Assembly (NCBI RefSeq): GCF_001641635.1
Contig: NZ_LUUB01000017.1
Span: 1-45,621 of the forward strand
DNA length: 45,621 nt
DNA from: Bradyrhizobium centrolobii
Lineage (GTDB): Bacteria > Pseudomonadota > Alphaproteobacteria > Rhizobiales > Xanthobacteraceae
Direction of reading: 5' to 3'
The position numbers and the translations under genes were made by a program. Of this stretch, positions 29,842-38,738 are shown in pieces (position 1 is the first letter of the stretch; every line of letters starts with the position of its first letter). The notes under the pieces were generated by a model. That model saw nothing but the letters and a program-made list of their open reading frames with translations, did not search any database and was not told where the DNA came from.

Positions 29842-29884
29842 AATTCATGAAAATGAATTATATTTCAATCAATTATAGCGTCAA
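29842..29884 (-). promoter_or_regulatory. metF promoter with overlapping palindromic operator
   Basis: On the minus strand TTGACG (29884-29879) and a consensus TATAAT (29862-29857) are 16 bases apart. AATTCAT-GAAA-ATGAATT (29842-29859), a perfect 7-bp inverted repeat, covers the downstream part of the -10 and the expected start site near 29850. This is the usual position of a repressor site; the regulator is not in the window. Confidence 0.65.
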
Positions 29885-30061
29885 TGGGTTGTGACAAAAC
29901 TTCGAAACTTGAGTGGGCAATATGAAATCTCGGTGATTGATCTTTGGAGCGTCCCACTTCGCCTTCCGACTGAGGCGTCGACCGTCTCGCCGCTCGCACA
30001 CGCCAGCTCTGCTCCAACTGCCCATTGCCGCCCAGGCGCCGCGCACTAACTTCAGCCGGCG
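29885..30061. other. Upstream part of the metF / LLM-oxidoreductase divergent region
   Basis: The whole gap between metF and the next gene is 388 bases. Apart from the metF promoter and its leader, this part shows no gene. It is AT-rich up to about 29945 and then GC-rich, and no convincing promoter for the plus-strand gene was found. Confidence 0.4.
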
Positions 30062-31078
30062 ATGATGCCGCTTTCCGTCCTCGACCTCTCCGTCGTCACC
30101 ACGGGCACAAAACCCGCCGCAGCGCTGCGCAACAGCATTGATCTGGCGCGCCATGCCGATGGGCTCGGTTATGTCCGTTACTGGCTCGCAGAGCACCACA
30201 ACCTCGCGTCCGTCGCCAGCCCGGCCCCGGACGTGATGATCGGGCAGATCGCGGCGCTGACAAAGCACATCCGCGTCGGCTCCGGTGGCGTGATGCTGCC
30301 CAACCACGCGCCGCTGGTCGTGGCCGAGCGGTTCAAGATGCTGGAGGCGCTGTTTCCCGGCCGCATCGACCTCGGCCTCGGCCGCGCCCCTGGCACCGAC
30401 GGCGCCACGGCCTATGCGCTCAGAAGCCGGCTCGACCGCCGCGAGGGCGACGACTTTCTGGAGCGCCTCCACGAATTGATCCTGTGGGAGACCCGTGAGT
30501 TCCCCTCAGGCCATCCCTACAACAACGTCGTCGCGATGCCTGACGACACCAGGCTGCCGCCGATCTGGCTGCTCGGCTCCAGCGACTATTCATCGGAATT
30601 GTCCGCGCAGGTCGGCATGGGCTTCGCCTTCGCCCATCATTTCGCCTCCCACGATGCGATCGATGCGATGGTGCATTACCGCAATCGTTTCCAGCCGTCG
30701 GCCTGGCGCGCGACGCCGCACGCGATTCTCGCGGTCGCGATCGTCACGGCAGACACGGATGAAGAGGCCGAAAAACTCGCCTCTTCCTTCGACCTCAATC
30801 GACTGCGTCGTGATCGCGGACAATACCTGCCGCTGCCGAGCGTCGAGGAGGCGCTGGCCTATCCCTATACGGACGCCGAGCGCGCCTCGATCGCCCGCAA
30901 CCGCTCGCGCCTGTTCGTTGGCAATCCCGCCTCCGTGCGGCAGAAGCTGAAGCCGCTGATCGATGCCAGCAAGCCGGACGAGCTGATGGTGATCACCGCG
31001 GTCTACGACCACGAAGCGCGGAAGAAGTCGTATTCGCTGCTGGCGGACGCGTTCGGGCTGGTGAAGCAGGTGCCCTAA
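30062..31078 (+). CDS. LLM-class flavin-dependent oxidoreductase (MsnO8-like)
   Basis: 338 residues (ATG 30062 or the next ATG, one codon on). Bacterial luciferase-like barrel: [46 protein letters not shown] at the N-terminus, with the conserved [26 protein letters not shown] and [15 protein letters not shown] follow. These are standard in the F420/FMN-type LLM subgroup annotated MsnO8. The substrate is unknown. It is a single gene, with a palindromic repeat directly after the stop. Confidence 0.92.
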   Translation: MMPLSVLDLSVVTTGTKPAAALRNSIDLARHADGLGYVRYWLAEHHNLASVASPAPDVMIGQIAALTKHIRVGSGGVMLPNHAPLVVAERFKMLEALFPGRIDLGLGRAPGTDGATAYALRSRLDRREGDDFLERLHELILWETREFPSGHPYNNVVAMPDDTRLPPIWLLGSSDYSSELSAQVGMGFAFAHHFASHDAIDAMVHYRNRFQPSAWRATPHAILAVAIVTADTDEEAEKLASSFDLNRLRRDRGQYLPLPSVEEALAYPYTDAERASIARNRSRLFVGNPASVRQKLKPLIDASKPDELMVITAVYDHEARKKSYSLLADAFGLVKQVP

Positions 31079-31080
31079 GC

Positions 31081-31226
31081 CGTCGTCCTGGACAAGCGCA
31101 GCGAAGCGGAGCGCAGATCCAGGACCCATAACCACAGGAAGTGGTTTGGCAAAGACTGACAACCACTCGCTCGTGCCACAACCGCTCCCTGGGGTTATGG
31201 GCCCTGGCTTTCGCCAGGGCGACGAA
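31081..31226. repeat. Palindromic intergenic repeat (family F) at a convergent junction
   Basis: The ends TCGTCCTGG and CCAGGGCGACGA pair. An inner pair CCAGGACCCATAACC and GGTTATGGGCCCTGG matches at 14 of 15 positions. It fills the gap between the oxidoreductase stop and the pheA stop. Confidence 0.8.
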
Positions 31227-32084
31227 CTACTCCATCTTCTCGCTGAACGTCGCGCGGAACGGGTGCCCCGGATAAACCCCGACAATGCGGAATTCGCGCG
31301 AGAAGAACTTCAATTCCTCCAGCGCAAACGCCAGGCCCCTGTCGTCGGGATGGCCGTCGACGTCGGCATAAAACTGCGTGGCGAAGAAATTGCCGTCGAC
31401 CATGTAGCTTTCGAGCTTGGTCATGTTGACGCCGTTGGTGGCAAAGCCGCCGAGCGCCTTGTAGAGCGCGGCCGGCAGGTTGCGCACCCGGAATACAAAA
31501 GTGGTGACCAGCGGGCCCGAGCCTTGAGCCGCCCATTTCGGCTCGCGCGCCAGCACGACGAAGCGCGTCGTGTTGTGGGCCTCGTCCTCGATGTCCTCGG
31601 CGAGGATGTCGAGACCGTAGATCTGCGCGGCTAGGCGCGAGGCGATCGCGGCGACCGTCTTGTCCTTGCGCTCGGAGATGTCGCGGGCGCTGCCGGCGGT
31701 ATCGGCGTGCACGATGCCCTTGATGCCGAGCTTGCGGATGATGCGCCGGCACTGGCCGAGCGCATGGACATGGCTCTCGACGCTCTTGATGTCTTCGAGC
31801 TTGGTCCCCTTCACCGCCATCAGCTGATGCTGCACCGGCAAGAACCATTCGCCGATGATGAAGAGGCCGGAGGCCGGCAGGAGGTGATGAATGTCGGCGA
31901 CGCGTCCCGCCACCGAATTCTCGATCGGGATCATGCCGAGATCGGCCTCTCCGGAAGAGATCGCCGACAGCGCGTCCTCGAAGGTGGCGCAGGGCATCGG
32001 CTCGGCGTCGGGATAGGCCTCGACGATGGCGATGTGGGAATTGGCCCCGGGCTCGCCCTGGAATGCGATTTTCAGCTTGCTCAT
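31227..32084 (-). CDS. pheA: Prephenate dehydratase PheA
   Basis: 285 residues, a monofunctional enzyme without a chorismate mutase domain. Catalytic PDT domain (about 4-185): IAFQGEPGANSHIA, FEDALSAISSGEADLGMIPIENSVAGRV and NTTRFVVLAREP, the last with the TRF catalytic motif. An ACT regulatory domain (about 200-275) follows: TTFVFRVRNLPAALYKALGGFATNGVNMTKLESYMVDG, which would sense phenylalanine. It converts prephenate to phenylpyruvate. It lies 21 bases after kdsB on the same strand and is probably co-transcribed with it. Confidence 0.96.
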   Translation of the reverse strand: MSKLKIAFQGEPGANSHIAIVEAYPDAEPMPCATFEDALSAISSGEADLGMIPIENSVAGRVADIHHLLPASGLFIIGEWFLPVQHQLMAVKGTKLEDIKSVESHVHALGQCRRIIRKLGIKGIVHADTAGSARDISERKDKTVAAIASRLAAQIYGLDILAEDIEDEAHNTTRFVVLAREPKWAAQGSGPLVTTFVFRVRNLPAALYKALGGFATNGVNMTKLESYMVDGNFFATQFYADVDGHPDDRGLAFALEELKFFSREFRIVGVYPGHPFRATFSEKME

Positions 32085-32105
32085 GGTCGGCCTTGTAACA
32101 GCAGC

Positions 32106-32846
32106 TCAGGATTTGGAAAGGATGCTGCGGGCGGTTTCGAGATCGGGCGGCGTGTCGACGCCGCGAGGCACGCTGTCGACGATCATGATGTCGATGCGCA
32201 TGCCGGCTTCCACCGCCCGGAGCTGCTCCAGATTCTCCTGAACTTCCAGGGGAGAGCGTGGCAGCGACACGAATCGTTCGAGCGCCGTGCGGCGGTACGC
32301 GTAGAGGCCGATATGGTGGTAACGCGGTCCGTCGCCGTAGGGGGCGGTGGCGCGGGTAAAATAGAGCGCCCGCAGCCGCCGCGGCCCGATCGGCGAGCCG
32401 ATGGCCTTCACGACGCTCGGGGCGAGGTCTTCTTCCTCGGTGTGGATCTGCGAGGCCAGCGTCACGATATCGACCGCGGGGTCGTCAAAGGGCGGCAGCA
32501 CCTCCCGGATGGTCTGAGGCGTGATGGTCGGGAAATCGCCCTGGAGATTGATCACGATCTCGGCCTTACCGTCCGGATCGAGCTTCTGCATGGCCTCGTG
32601 GATGCGATCGGAGCCGGAGGGGTGTGTGGGGCGGGTCATCACCGCCTCGCCGCCATGGGCGGTCACGACGGAGGCGATTTCGTCCGTATCGGTTGCCACC
32701 GCGACCCGGCCGATGCCGGCTGCTTCCGCGCGCCGCAGCACATGCACGATCATCGGCAGGCCCGCGATATCGGCGAGCGGCTTGCCGGGCAGGCGGGTGG
32801 CCGCCATGCGCGCCGGGATCAGCACCAGAATGCGGGGATCGGTCAT
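32106..32846 (-). CDS. kdsB: 3-deoxy-manno-octulosonate cytidylyltransferase KdsB
   Basis: 246 residues from ATG 32846; the frame stays open far upstream but the protein family starts here. Motifs: [24 protein letters not shown] (CTP-binding signature, about 5-28), [40 protein letters not shown] and [17 protein letters not shown]. It activates KDO as CMP-KDO for lipopolysaccharide inner core synthesis in the cytoplasm. It is divergent from cycM. Confidence 0.96.
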   Translation of the reverse strand: MTDPRILVLIPARMAATRLPGKPLADIAGLPMIVHVLRRAEAAGIGRVAVATDTDEIASVVTAHGGEAVMTRPTHPSGSDRIHEAMQKLDPDGKAEIVINLQGDFPTITPQTIREVLPPFDDPAVDIVTLASQIHTEEEDLAPSVVKAIGSPIGPRRLRALYFTRATAPYGDGPRYHHIGLYAYRRTALERFVSLPRSPLEVQENLEQLRAVEAGMRIDIMIVDSVPRGVDTPPDLETARSILSKS

Positions 32847-33065
32847 GGGTTCAAGAGCCTGGAAACGGGGCGTTTTCCGCACCGAGAAATGGGGTGGGGA
32901 TGGGCTGAAAGCCGCATCGCTTATACGGGTTGCCAGACCCCGGGCAAACCGATATCTGAATGGCAAAACTCGGGGGAAAGACAAGGAACGCGTGATTCTC
33001 CCGAGGCTCGTCCTGGCGGCCGCCCGGCCGCTTAATCCTTCTTGCGGTGTGGGGCCTGGCCGGAA

Positions 33066-33617
33066 ATGGACTCGTTCGAACTCAATAAGATCCTCGGTGC
33101 TGTGCTCGGCACCTGTCTCATTCTGCTGGTGACGAGCTTCGCCGCCCAGGCGCTGTTCTCGCCCAAAATGCCGGAAAAGCCGGGCTTCGAGATCACGGTG
33201 AAGGAAGAGGCCGGCCACGAGGGTGGCGCTGCGGCCGCCGCCGCGCCGTCCGAGCCGATCGAAAAGCTGCTCCAGACCGCCTCCGTCGAGAAGGGCGCGG
33301 CTGCCGCCAAGAAGTGCGGCGCCTGCCACACCTTCGAGAAGGGCGGTCCGAACCGCGTCGGTCCGAACCTCTATGGCATCGTCGGCGAGCCAAGGGGCGA
33401 AGGACGCGGGTTCAACTTCTCGGCCGCCATGAAGGCCAAGGGCGGCACCTGGACCATCGACGATCTCAACAAGTTCATCGCCAATCCGAAGGGTTTCATC
33501 CCGGGCACGGCGATGGGCTTCGCCGGTATCCCGAAGGATTCCGAGCGTGCCGACGTCATTGCCTATCTGAACTCGCTGTCGGATCATCCCCAGCCGTTGC
33601 CGACCGCGTCGAAGTAA
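33066..33617 (+). CDS. cycM: Membrane-anchored cytochrome c, CycM-like
   Basis: 183 residues from ATG 33066. One uncleaved N-terminal helix (about 10-31, [21 protein letters not shown]) anchors the protein. A linker rich in Ala and Glu leads to a class I cytochrome c domain with the haem motif C84-G-A-C87-H88 and the distal ligand M150 in [10 protein letters not shown]. The length equals that known for Bradyrhizobium CycM (about 184), which passes electrons from the bc1 complex to the aa3 oxidase at the periplasmic face. A strong terminator follows; the gene is monocistronic. Confidence 0.94.
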   Translation: MDSFELNKILGAVLGTCLILLVTSFAAQALFSPKMPEKPGFEITVKEEAGHEGGAAAAAAPSEPIEKLLQTASVEKGAAAAKKCGACHTFEKGGPNRVGPNLYGIVGEPRGEGRGFNFSAAMKAKGGTWTIDDLNKFIANPKGFIPGTAMGFAGIPKDSERADVIAYLNSLSDHPQPLPTASK

Positions 33618-33644
33618 GGCTACTCGACACCGATCTTGGATTGC

Positions 33645-33673
33645 ACGGCCAGGCTCAAAGCCTGGCCGTTTCC
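33645..33673 (+). terminator. Rho-independent terminator of cycM
   Basis: A perfect 11-bp stem ACGGCCAGGCT (33645-33655) and AGCCTGGCCGT (33659-33669) with a CAA loop and a short T run. Confidence 0.85.
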
Positions 33674-33829
33674 GTATTCGGGGCTCGCAGCAACGTTATC
33701 GGGGCGTTTGGCCGCAGCGAACCGCCCGGGTGGGCTTCCAAGATGAGGAAAAAGCAACATATTCGGTCGAAACCTTGCCGTATATTGGGACCTTAAAGAG
33801 GGACCCTCCTTCAAGACAGGGATGTTGAT

Positions 33830-35725
33830 TTGGCCATTACCCGACGCGACCTTTTGCTCACCAGTGCCGCAGCCGCGGCGATTCCCGTCCTCGGTTCCGT
33901 CGCGGGTGTTCCCGTCATCGGTCGGGCCAAGGCGCAGTCGGCGGGCGAGCTGCCCTGGCGCCACGCCCTGTCGCTGTTCGGCGACATCAAGTACCCCGCC
34001 GATTTCAAGCGCTTCGACTACGTCAACCCGGACGCGCCGAAGGGCGGCGTGGCGCGCCTGATCTCGCTCGGCACCTTCGACAATTTCAACATCGCGGTCG
34101 CGGGCATCAAAGGCTCGCTCGCCCCGGCCGCGGCGCTGATCTACGAAACCCTGATGACCCGGGCCCAGGACGAGGTCGCCACCGAATATGGCGAGCTCGC
34201 CGAGTGCGCGCAGCATCCGGACGATTTTTCCTGGGTGACCTATCGCCTGCGCAAGGAAGCCCGCTGGCACGACGGCAAGCCGGTGACGCCGGAGGACGTG
34301 ATCTTCTCGCTCGAGACGCTGAAGAAGCAGTCACCGATGTATGCGTCCTACTACCGTCACGTCGTGAAGGCTGAGAAGAGCGGCGAGCGCGACGTCAAGT
34401 TCACCTTCGATGCGCCGGGCAATCGCGAATTGCCGACCATCGTGGGCGAACTGACGGTGCTGCCGAAGCACTGGTGGGAAGGTACCGACGCGCAGGGACG
34501 CAAGCGTGACGTCAGCGCGACCACGCTGGAGCCGCCGCTCGGCTCGGGTCCCTACAAGATCAAGGAGTTCGTCCCCGGACGTTCGATCAAGCTCGAACGC
34601 GTCAAGGATTATTGGGGCGCCAATGTCCCGAGCCAGATCGGCACGAACAATTTCGACGAGCTGCGCTTCGAGTTCTTCCGCGACAACCTCGTCGCGCTGG
34701 AGGCGTTCAAGGCCGACCAGGCCGACTGGATTGCGGAAAACTCCGCCAAGCAGTGGGCGACCGCCTATGACTTCCCGGCGGTGAACGAGAAGCGGGTGAT
34801 CAAGGAAGAATTTCCGATCAACGATTCCGGCCGCATGCAGGCCTTCGTCTTCAACATCCGCCGGCCCCAGTTCAAGGATGCGCGGCTGCGCCGCGCCTTC
34901 AACTACGCCTTCGACTTCGAGGAGATGAACAAGCAGCTCTTCTACGGCCAGTACACCCGCATCAAGAGCTATTTCGAAGGAACCGAGCTCGCCTCGTCCG
35001 GCCTGCCGGAGGGCGAGGAGCTGAAGATCCTCGAGACCGTGAAGGACAAGGTGCCGCCTGAGGTCTTCACCACGGCTTACCAGAATCCGGTCGGCGGCAA
35101 TCCCGAAGCCGTGCGCGCCAATCTGCGCGAGGCGGCGAAGCTCCTGAAGGAGGCCGGCTTCGAGGTGCGCGACCACAAGCTGGTCGATGCCTCTGGCAAG
35201 CCGCTCACGGTCGAGATCCTGGTGCAGGACCCTTCGTCGGAGCGCATCGCGCTGTTCTACAAGCCGTCGCTGGAGCGCATCGGCGTCGGTGCCTCGATCC
35301 GCGTCGTCGACGACGCGCAGTACCAGAACCGGCTGCGCAGCTTCGACTTCGACATGATCATCGATCAGTGGGGCGAATCGCTCTCGCCGGGCAATGAGCA
35401 GCGCGAGTTCTGGGGCTCGCAGGCCGCCGACATGCCGGGCGCGCGCAATACGATCGGCATCAAGAATCCTGCGGTCGACGCGCTGATCGAGAAGGTGATC
35501 TACGCCAAGAACCGCGGCGAGCTGGTCGCCGCGACCCGCGCGCTCGATCGCGTGCTGCTGTGGAATTTCTACCTCGTCCCGCAATTCACCTACGGCTTCT
35601 CGCGCTACGCCCGCTGGGATCGCTTCAGCCATGCCGAGCCGATGCCGAAATACGGCCGGTCCGGCTTGCCGACGCTGTGGTGGTACGATGCCGAGAAGGC
35701 GGCTCGCATCGGAAAACGCTCTTGA
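33830..35725 (+). CDS. yejA: Peptide ABC transporter substrate-binding protein, YejA-like copy 1
   Basis: 631 residues from a TTG start. The N-terminus ITRRDLLLTSAAAAAIPVLG...GRAKAQS is a twin-arginine (Tat) type signal. The mature protein is a family 5 extracellular binding protein of the YejA/microcin C subgroup: LPWRHALSLFGDIKYPADFKRFDYVNPDAPKGG, then GPYKIKEFVPGRSIKLERVKDYWG and FEFFRDNLVALEAFKADQADW. It captures oligopeptides in the periplasm for the YejBEF importer encoded downstream. A second paralogue follows 14 bases later. Confidence 0.93.
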   Translation: MAITRRDLLLTSAAAAAIPVLGSVAGVPVIGRAKAQSAGELPWRHALSLFGDIKYPADFKRFDYVNPDAPKGGVARLISLGTFDNFNIAVAGIKGSLAPAAALIYETLMTRAQDEVATEYGELAECAQHPDDFSWVTYRLRKEARWHDGKPVTPEDVIFSLETLKKQSPMYASYYRHVVKAEKSGERDVKFTFDAPGNRELPTIVGELTVLPKHWWEGTDAQGRKRDVSATTLEPPLGSGPYKIKEFVPGRSIKLERVKDYWGANVPSQIGTNNFDELRFEFFRDNLVALEAFKADQADWIAENSAKQWATAYDFPAVNEKRVIKEEFPINDSGRMQAFVFNIRRPQFKDARLRRAFNYAFDFEEMNKQLFYGQYTRIKSYFEGTELASSGLPEGEELKILETVKDKVPPEVFTTAYQNPVGGNPEAVRANLREAAKLLKEAGFEVRDHKLVDASGKPLTVEILVQDPSSERIALFYKPSLERIGVGASIRVVDDAQYQNRLRSFDFDMIIDQWGESLSPGNEQREFWGSQAADMPGARNTIGIKNPAVDALIEKVIYAKNRGELVAATRALDRVLLWNFYLVPQFTYGFSRYARWDRFSHAEPMPKYGRSGLPTLWWYDAEKAARIGKRS

Positions 35726-35739
35726 GGAAGCATTTGCGC

Positions 35740-37632
35740 ATGGCGCAGCTTTCACGCCGGCACGTGCTGGCCCTAGGTGTCGGCGGTGCGCTCAGCGCCG
35801 CCTGGTTGCGCGGCGCGGTGGCGTCGGAGGCGCCCGCCGAGGTTCACGGCATCTCGGCGTTCGGCGATCTCAAATATCCTGCCGACTTCCACCATTTCGA
35901 CTACGTCAACGTCGACGCGCCGAAGGGCGGCATGTTCTCGCTCATCCCGTCGGTGCGCGGCTATAACCAGTCCTATTTCACCTTCAACTCGCTCAACGCC
36001 TTCGTCCTGAAGGGCGAGGGCGCACAGGGCATGGACCTGACCTTCGTCTCGCTGATGGCGCGTGCCGGCGACGAGCCTGACGCCATGTACGGCTTCGCCG
36101 CGAAGTCGGTGCAGATCGCGCCCGACAAGCTCAGCTACCGCTACACCATGCGGCCCGAGGCCAAGTTCCACGACGGCTCGAAGCTGATCGCGCATGATGT
36201 CGCCTTCTCGATCAACGTGCTGAAGCAGAAGGGTCATCCGCTGATCCAGATACAGATGCGCGATATCAAGGGCGCCGAAGCGCTCGACGATGCCACCGTG
36301 GTCGTGACCTTTGCCGAGAAGCGTGCGCGCGACGTGCCGCTCTATGCGGCGGGGCTGCCGATCTTCTCGAAGGCTTATTACGCGAACCGGCCGTTCAACG
36401 AATCCACCACCGATACGCCGCTCGGCTCCGGCCCCTACAAGGTCGGCAAGTTCGAGATCAACCGCTTCATCGAGTTCGAGCGGGTCAAGGACTGGTGGGG
36501 CGCGGACCTTCCGGTCTGCCGCGGCAGCAACAATTTCGACGTGATCCGCTACGAATTCTACCGCGACCGCGACGTCGCCTTCGAAGGCTTCACCGGCAAG
36601 AACTATCTGTATCGCGAGGAGTTCACCTCGCGGATCTGGGCCACGCGCTATGACTTTCCGGCGATCAAGGACGGCCGCGTCAAGCGCGAGGAGGTGCCGG
36701 ATCAAACGCCGTCGGGCGGCCAGGGCTGGTTCCTCAACACCCGGCGCGACAAATTCAGGGATCCCAGAGTCCGCGAAGCGATCAACTATGCGTTCGACTT
36801 CGAATGGACCAACAAGACCATCATGTACGGCGCTTACGCGCGCACGCGCTCGCCGTTCCAGAATTCGGACCTCGTCGCCGAGGGGCCTCCGTCGCCCGAA
36901 GAGCTGAAATTGCTCGAACCGTTCCGCGGCCAGGTGCCGGATGAGGTGTTCGGGGAGCCATTCGTGCCGCCGGTGTCGGACGGCTCGGGCCAGGATCGCG
37001 CGCTGCTGCGCAAGGCGCAGCAATTGCTCCAGGAGGCACAGCTTCCGATCAAGGACGGCAAGCGGTTCTTGCCGAACGGCGAAGTCTTCAAGATCGAATT
37101 CCTGACCGACGAGGCGTCGTTCCAGCCGCATCACGCCTCGTTCCTCAAGAACCTGAACACGCTTGGCATCGAGGCCAGTTTGCGTCTCATCGACGCCGTC
37201 CAGTATCGTGCACGGGTCGAAGCGTTCGACTTCGATGTGGCCATAAACCGCCTGTCCATGTCGGCGACGCCCGGTGACAGCCTGCGCACCTATTTCACTT
37301 CCCAAGCGGCGGCGACGAAGGGCTCGTATAATCTGGCCGGCGCCGCCAGTCCCGCGCTCGATGCGCTGGTCGAGAGGGCCATGGCGGCCGAGACACGCAA
37401 TGAGCTGACCATTGCCTGCCGCGCGCTCGACCGGGTGTTCCGCGCCGGCCGTTATTGGGTGCCGCAATGGTACAATACCAATCATCGGCTGGCTTATTGG
37501 GACCAGTTCGACCATCCCGCCCACCTGCCGCGCTACACGATCTCCGATTATGCGAGCGGCGTCGGTGAACGGACCCTGTGGTGGTATGACCGCGCCAAGG
37601 CGGCCAAGCTCGAGCAGGCGAAGTCACAATGA
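35740..37632 (+). CDS. yejA: Peptide ABC transporter substrate-binding protein, YejA-like copy 2
   Basis: 630 residues from ATG 35740 (GAGGAAG upstream); a TTG overlapping the previous stop is an unlikely alternative. It has a Tat-like signal LSRRHVLALGVGGALSAAWL and the same family 5 domain as copy 1 (GISAFGDLKYPADFHHFDYVNVDAPKGG; GSGPYKVGKFEINRFIEFERVKDWWG). Sequence between the shared blocks differs widely, so the two copies probably bind different peptides or analogues. Its stop overlaps the start of yejB by four bases. Confidence 0.93.
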   Translation: MAQLSRRHVLALGVGGALSAAWLRGAVASEAPAEVHGISAFGDLKYPADFHHFDYVNVDAPKGGMFSLIPSVRGYNQSYFTFNSLNAFVLKGEGAQGMDLTFVSLMARAGDEPDAMYGFAAKSVQIAPDKLSYRYTMRPEAKFHDGSKLIAHDVAFSINVLKQKGHPLIQIQMRDIKGAEALDDATVVVTFAEKRARDVPLYAAGLPIFSKAYYANRPFNESTTDTPLGSGPYKVGKFEINRFIEFERVKDWWGADLPVCRGSNNFDVIRYEFYRDRDVAFEGFTGKNYLYREEFTSRIWATRYDFPAIKDGRVKREEVPDQTPSGGQGWFLNTRRDKFRDPRVREAINYAFDFEWTNKTIMYGAYARTRSPFQNSDLVAEGPPSPEELKLLEPFRGQVPDEVFGEPFVPPVSDGSGQDRALLRKAQQLLQEAQLPIKDGKRFLPNGEVFKIEFLTDEASFQPHHASFLKNLNTLGIEASLRLIDAVQYRARVEAFDFDVAINRLSMSATPGDSLRTYFTSQAAATKGSYNLAGAASPALDALVERAMAAETRNELTIACRALDRVFRAGRYWVPQWYNTNHRLAYWDQFDHPAHLPRYTISDYASGVGERTLWWYDRAKAAKLEQAKSQ

Positions 37633-38738
37633 GCGCCTATATCGCCCGCCGCATCCTCCTGATGATCCCGACATTGCTCGGGATCCTCTTCGTATCCTTC
37701 ATCGTCGTGCAATTCGCACCGGGCGGTCCGGTCGAGCGCGTGATCGCGCAGCTCTCGGGTGCCGATACCGGCGGCAGCTCGCGCATCTCGGGCGGCGGCG
37801 ACTTCGCGCAGCGTGCGCCGGGGCAGTTAGGGGCCGGCGGCGACGCCATCAATTCGAAATACCGCGGCGCGCAGGGACTCGACCCTGATTTCATCAAGAA
37901 GCTCGAAGCGCAGTTCGGCTTCGACAAGCCCGCGCCGGAACGCTTCGCGCTGATGGTGTGGAATTTCGCCCGCTTCGATTTCGGCAAGAGCTATTTCCGC
38001 GACGTCAGCGTGATCCAGCTGATCAAGGAGAAGCTGCCGGTCTCGATCTCGCTCGGAATCTGGCTGACGCTGATCACCTATCTGATCTCGATTCCGCTCG
38101 GCATCCACAAGGCGGTGAAAGACGGCACGCGCTTCGACACCTGGACGTCGGCGGTGATCATCATCGGCTTTGCCATTCCGGGCTTCCTGTTCGCGATCCT
38201 CCTGATCATCCTGTTCGCGGGCGGCTCGTTCTTCAACTGGTTCCCGCTGCGCGGCCTGACCTCCGACGGCTGGTCGCAGTTCCCCTGGTACTGGAAGATC
38301 ATCGATTATTTCTGGCACCTGGTCCTGCCGCTGATCTCGATGGGCCTCAGCGCATTCGCGACCATGACGCTGCTTACCAAGAACTCGTTCCTGGACGAAA
38401 TCCGCAAGCAATACGTCATGACCGCGCGCGCCAAGGGCTGCGGCGAGCGCCAGGTGCTCTACGGCCACATCTTCCGCAACGCGATGCTGATCGTGATCGC
38501 GGGCTTCCCGGGCGCGTTCATCCACGCCTTCTTCTCCGGCTCGCTCCTGATCGAGACCATCTTCTCGCTGGACGGGCTCGGGCTGCTCAGTTTCGAGAGC
38601 GTGCTCAATCGCGATTATCCGGTCGTGTTCGGTACGCTCTACATCTTTTCGCTCGTCGGCCTCGTGGTCAATCTGATCTCCGATCTGACCTATATGTGGA
38701 TCGACCCGCGGATCGACTTCGAGGCGCGGGAGGTCTGA
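37629..38738 (+). CDS. yejB: Peptide ABC transporter permease YejB
   Basis: 369 residues. N-terminal helix AYIARRILLMIPTLLGILFVSFIVVQFAPGG, then a periplasmic glycine-rich insertion (about 40-100) typical of YejB. The binding-protein-dependent permease core carries the ATPase loop EIRKQYVMTARAKGCGERQVLYGHIFRNAM. About six helices. ATGA overlap with yejA copy 2 and a one-base overlap with yejE. Confidence 0.95.
   Translation: MSAYIARRILLMIPTLLGILFVSFIVVQFAPGGPVERVIAQLSGADTGGSSRISGGGDFAQRAPGQLGAGGDAINSKYRGAQGLDPDFIKKLEAQFGFDKPAPERFALMVWNFARFDFGKSYFRDVSVIQLIKEKLPVSISLGIWLTLITYLISIPLGIHKAVKDGTRFDTWTSAVIIIGFAIPGFLFAILLIILFAGGSFFNWFPLRGLTSDGWSQFPWYWKIIDYFWHLVLPLISMGLSAFATMTLLTKNSFLDEIRKQYVMTARAKGCGERQVLYGHIFRNAMLIVIAGFPGAFIHAFFSGSLLIETIFSLDGLGLLSFESVLNRDYPVVFGTLYIFSLVGLVVNLISDLTYMWIDPRIDFEAREV

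Noticed and set aside
29674..29856. SAM, SAH or cobalamin riboswitch in the metF leader
   Set aside because: None of the conserved boxes I know for these classes is visible; only short repeats and weak stems. A covariance search would be needed to overturn this.
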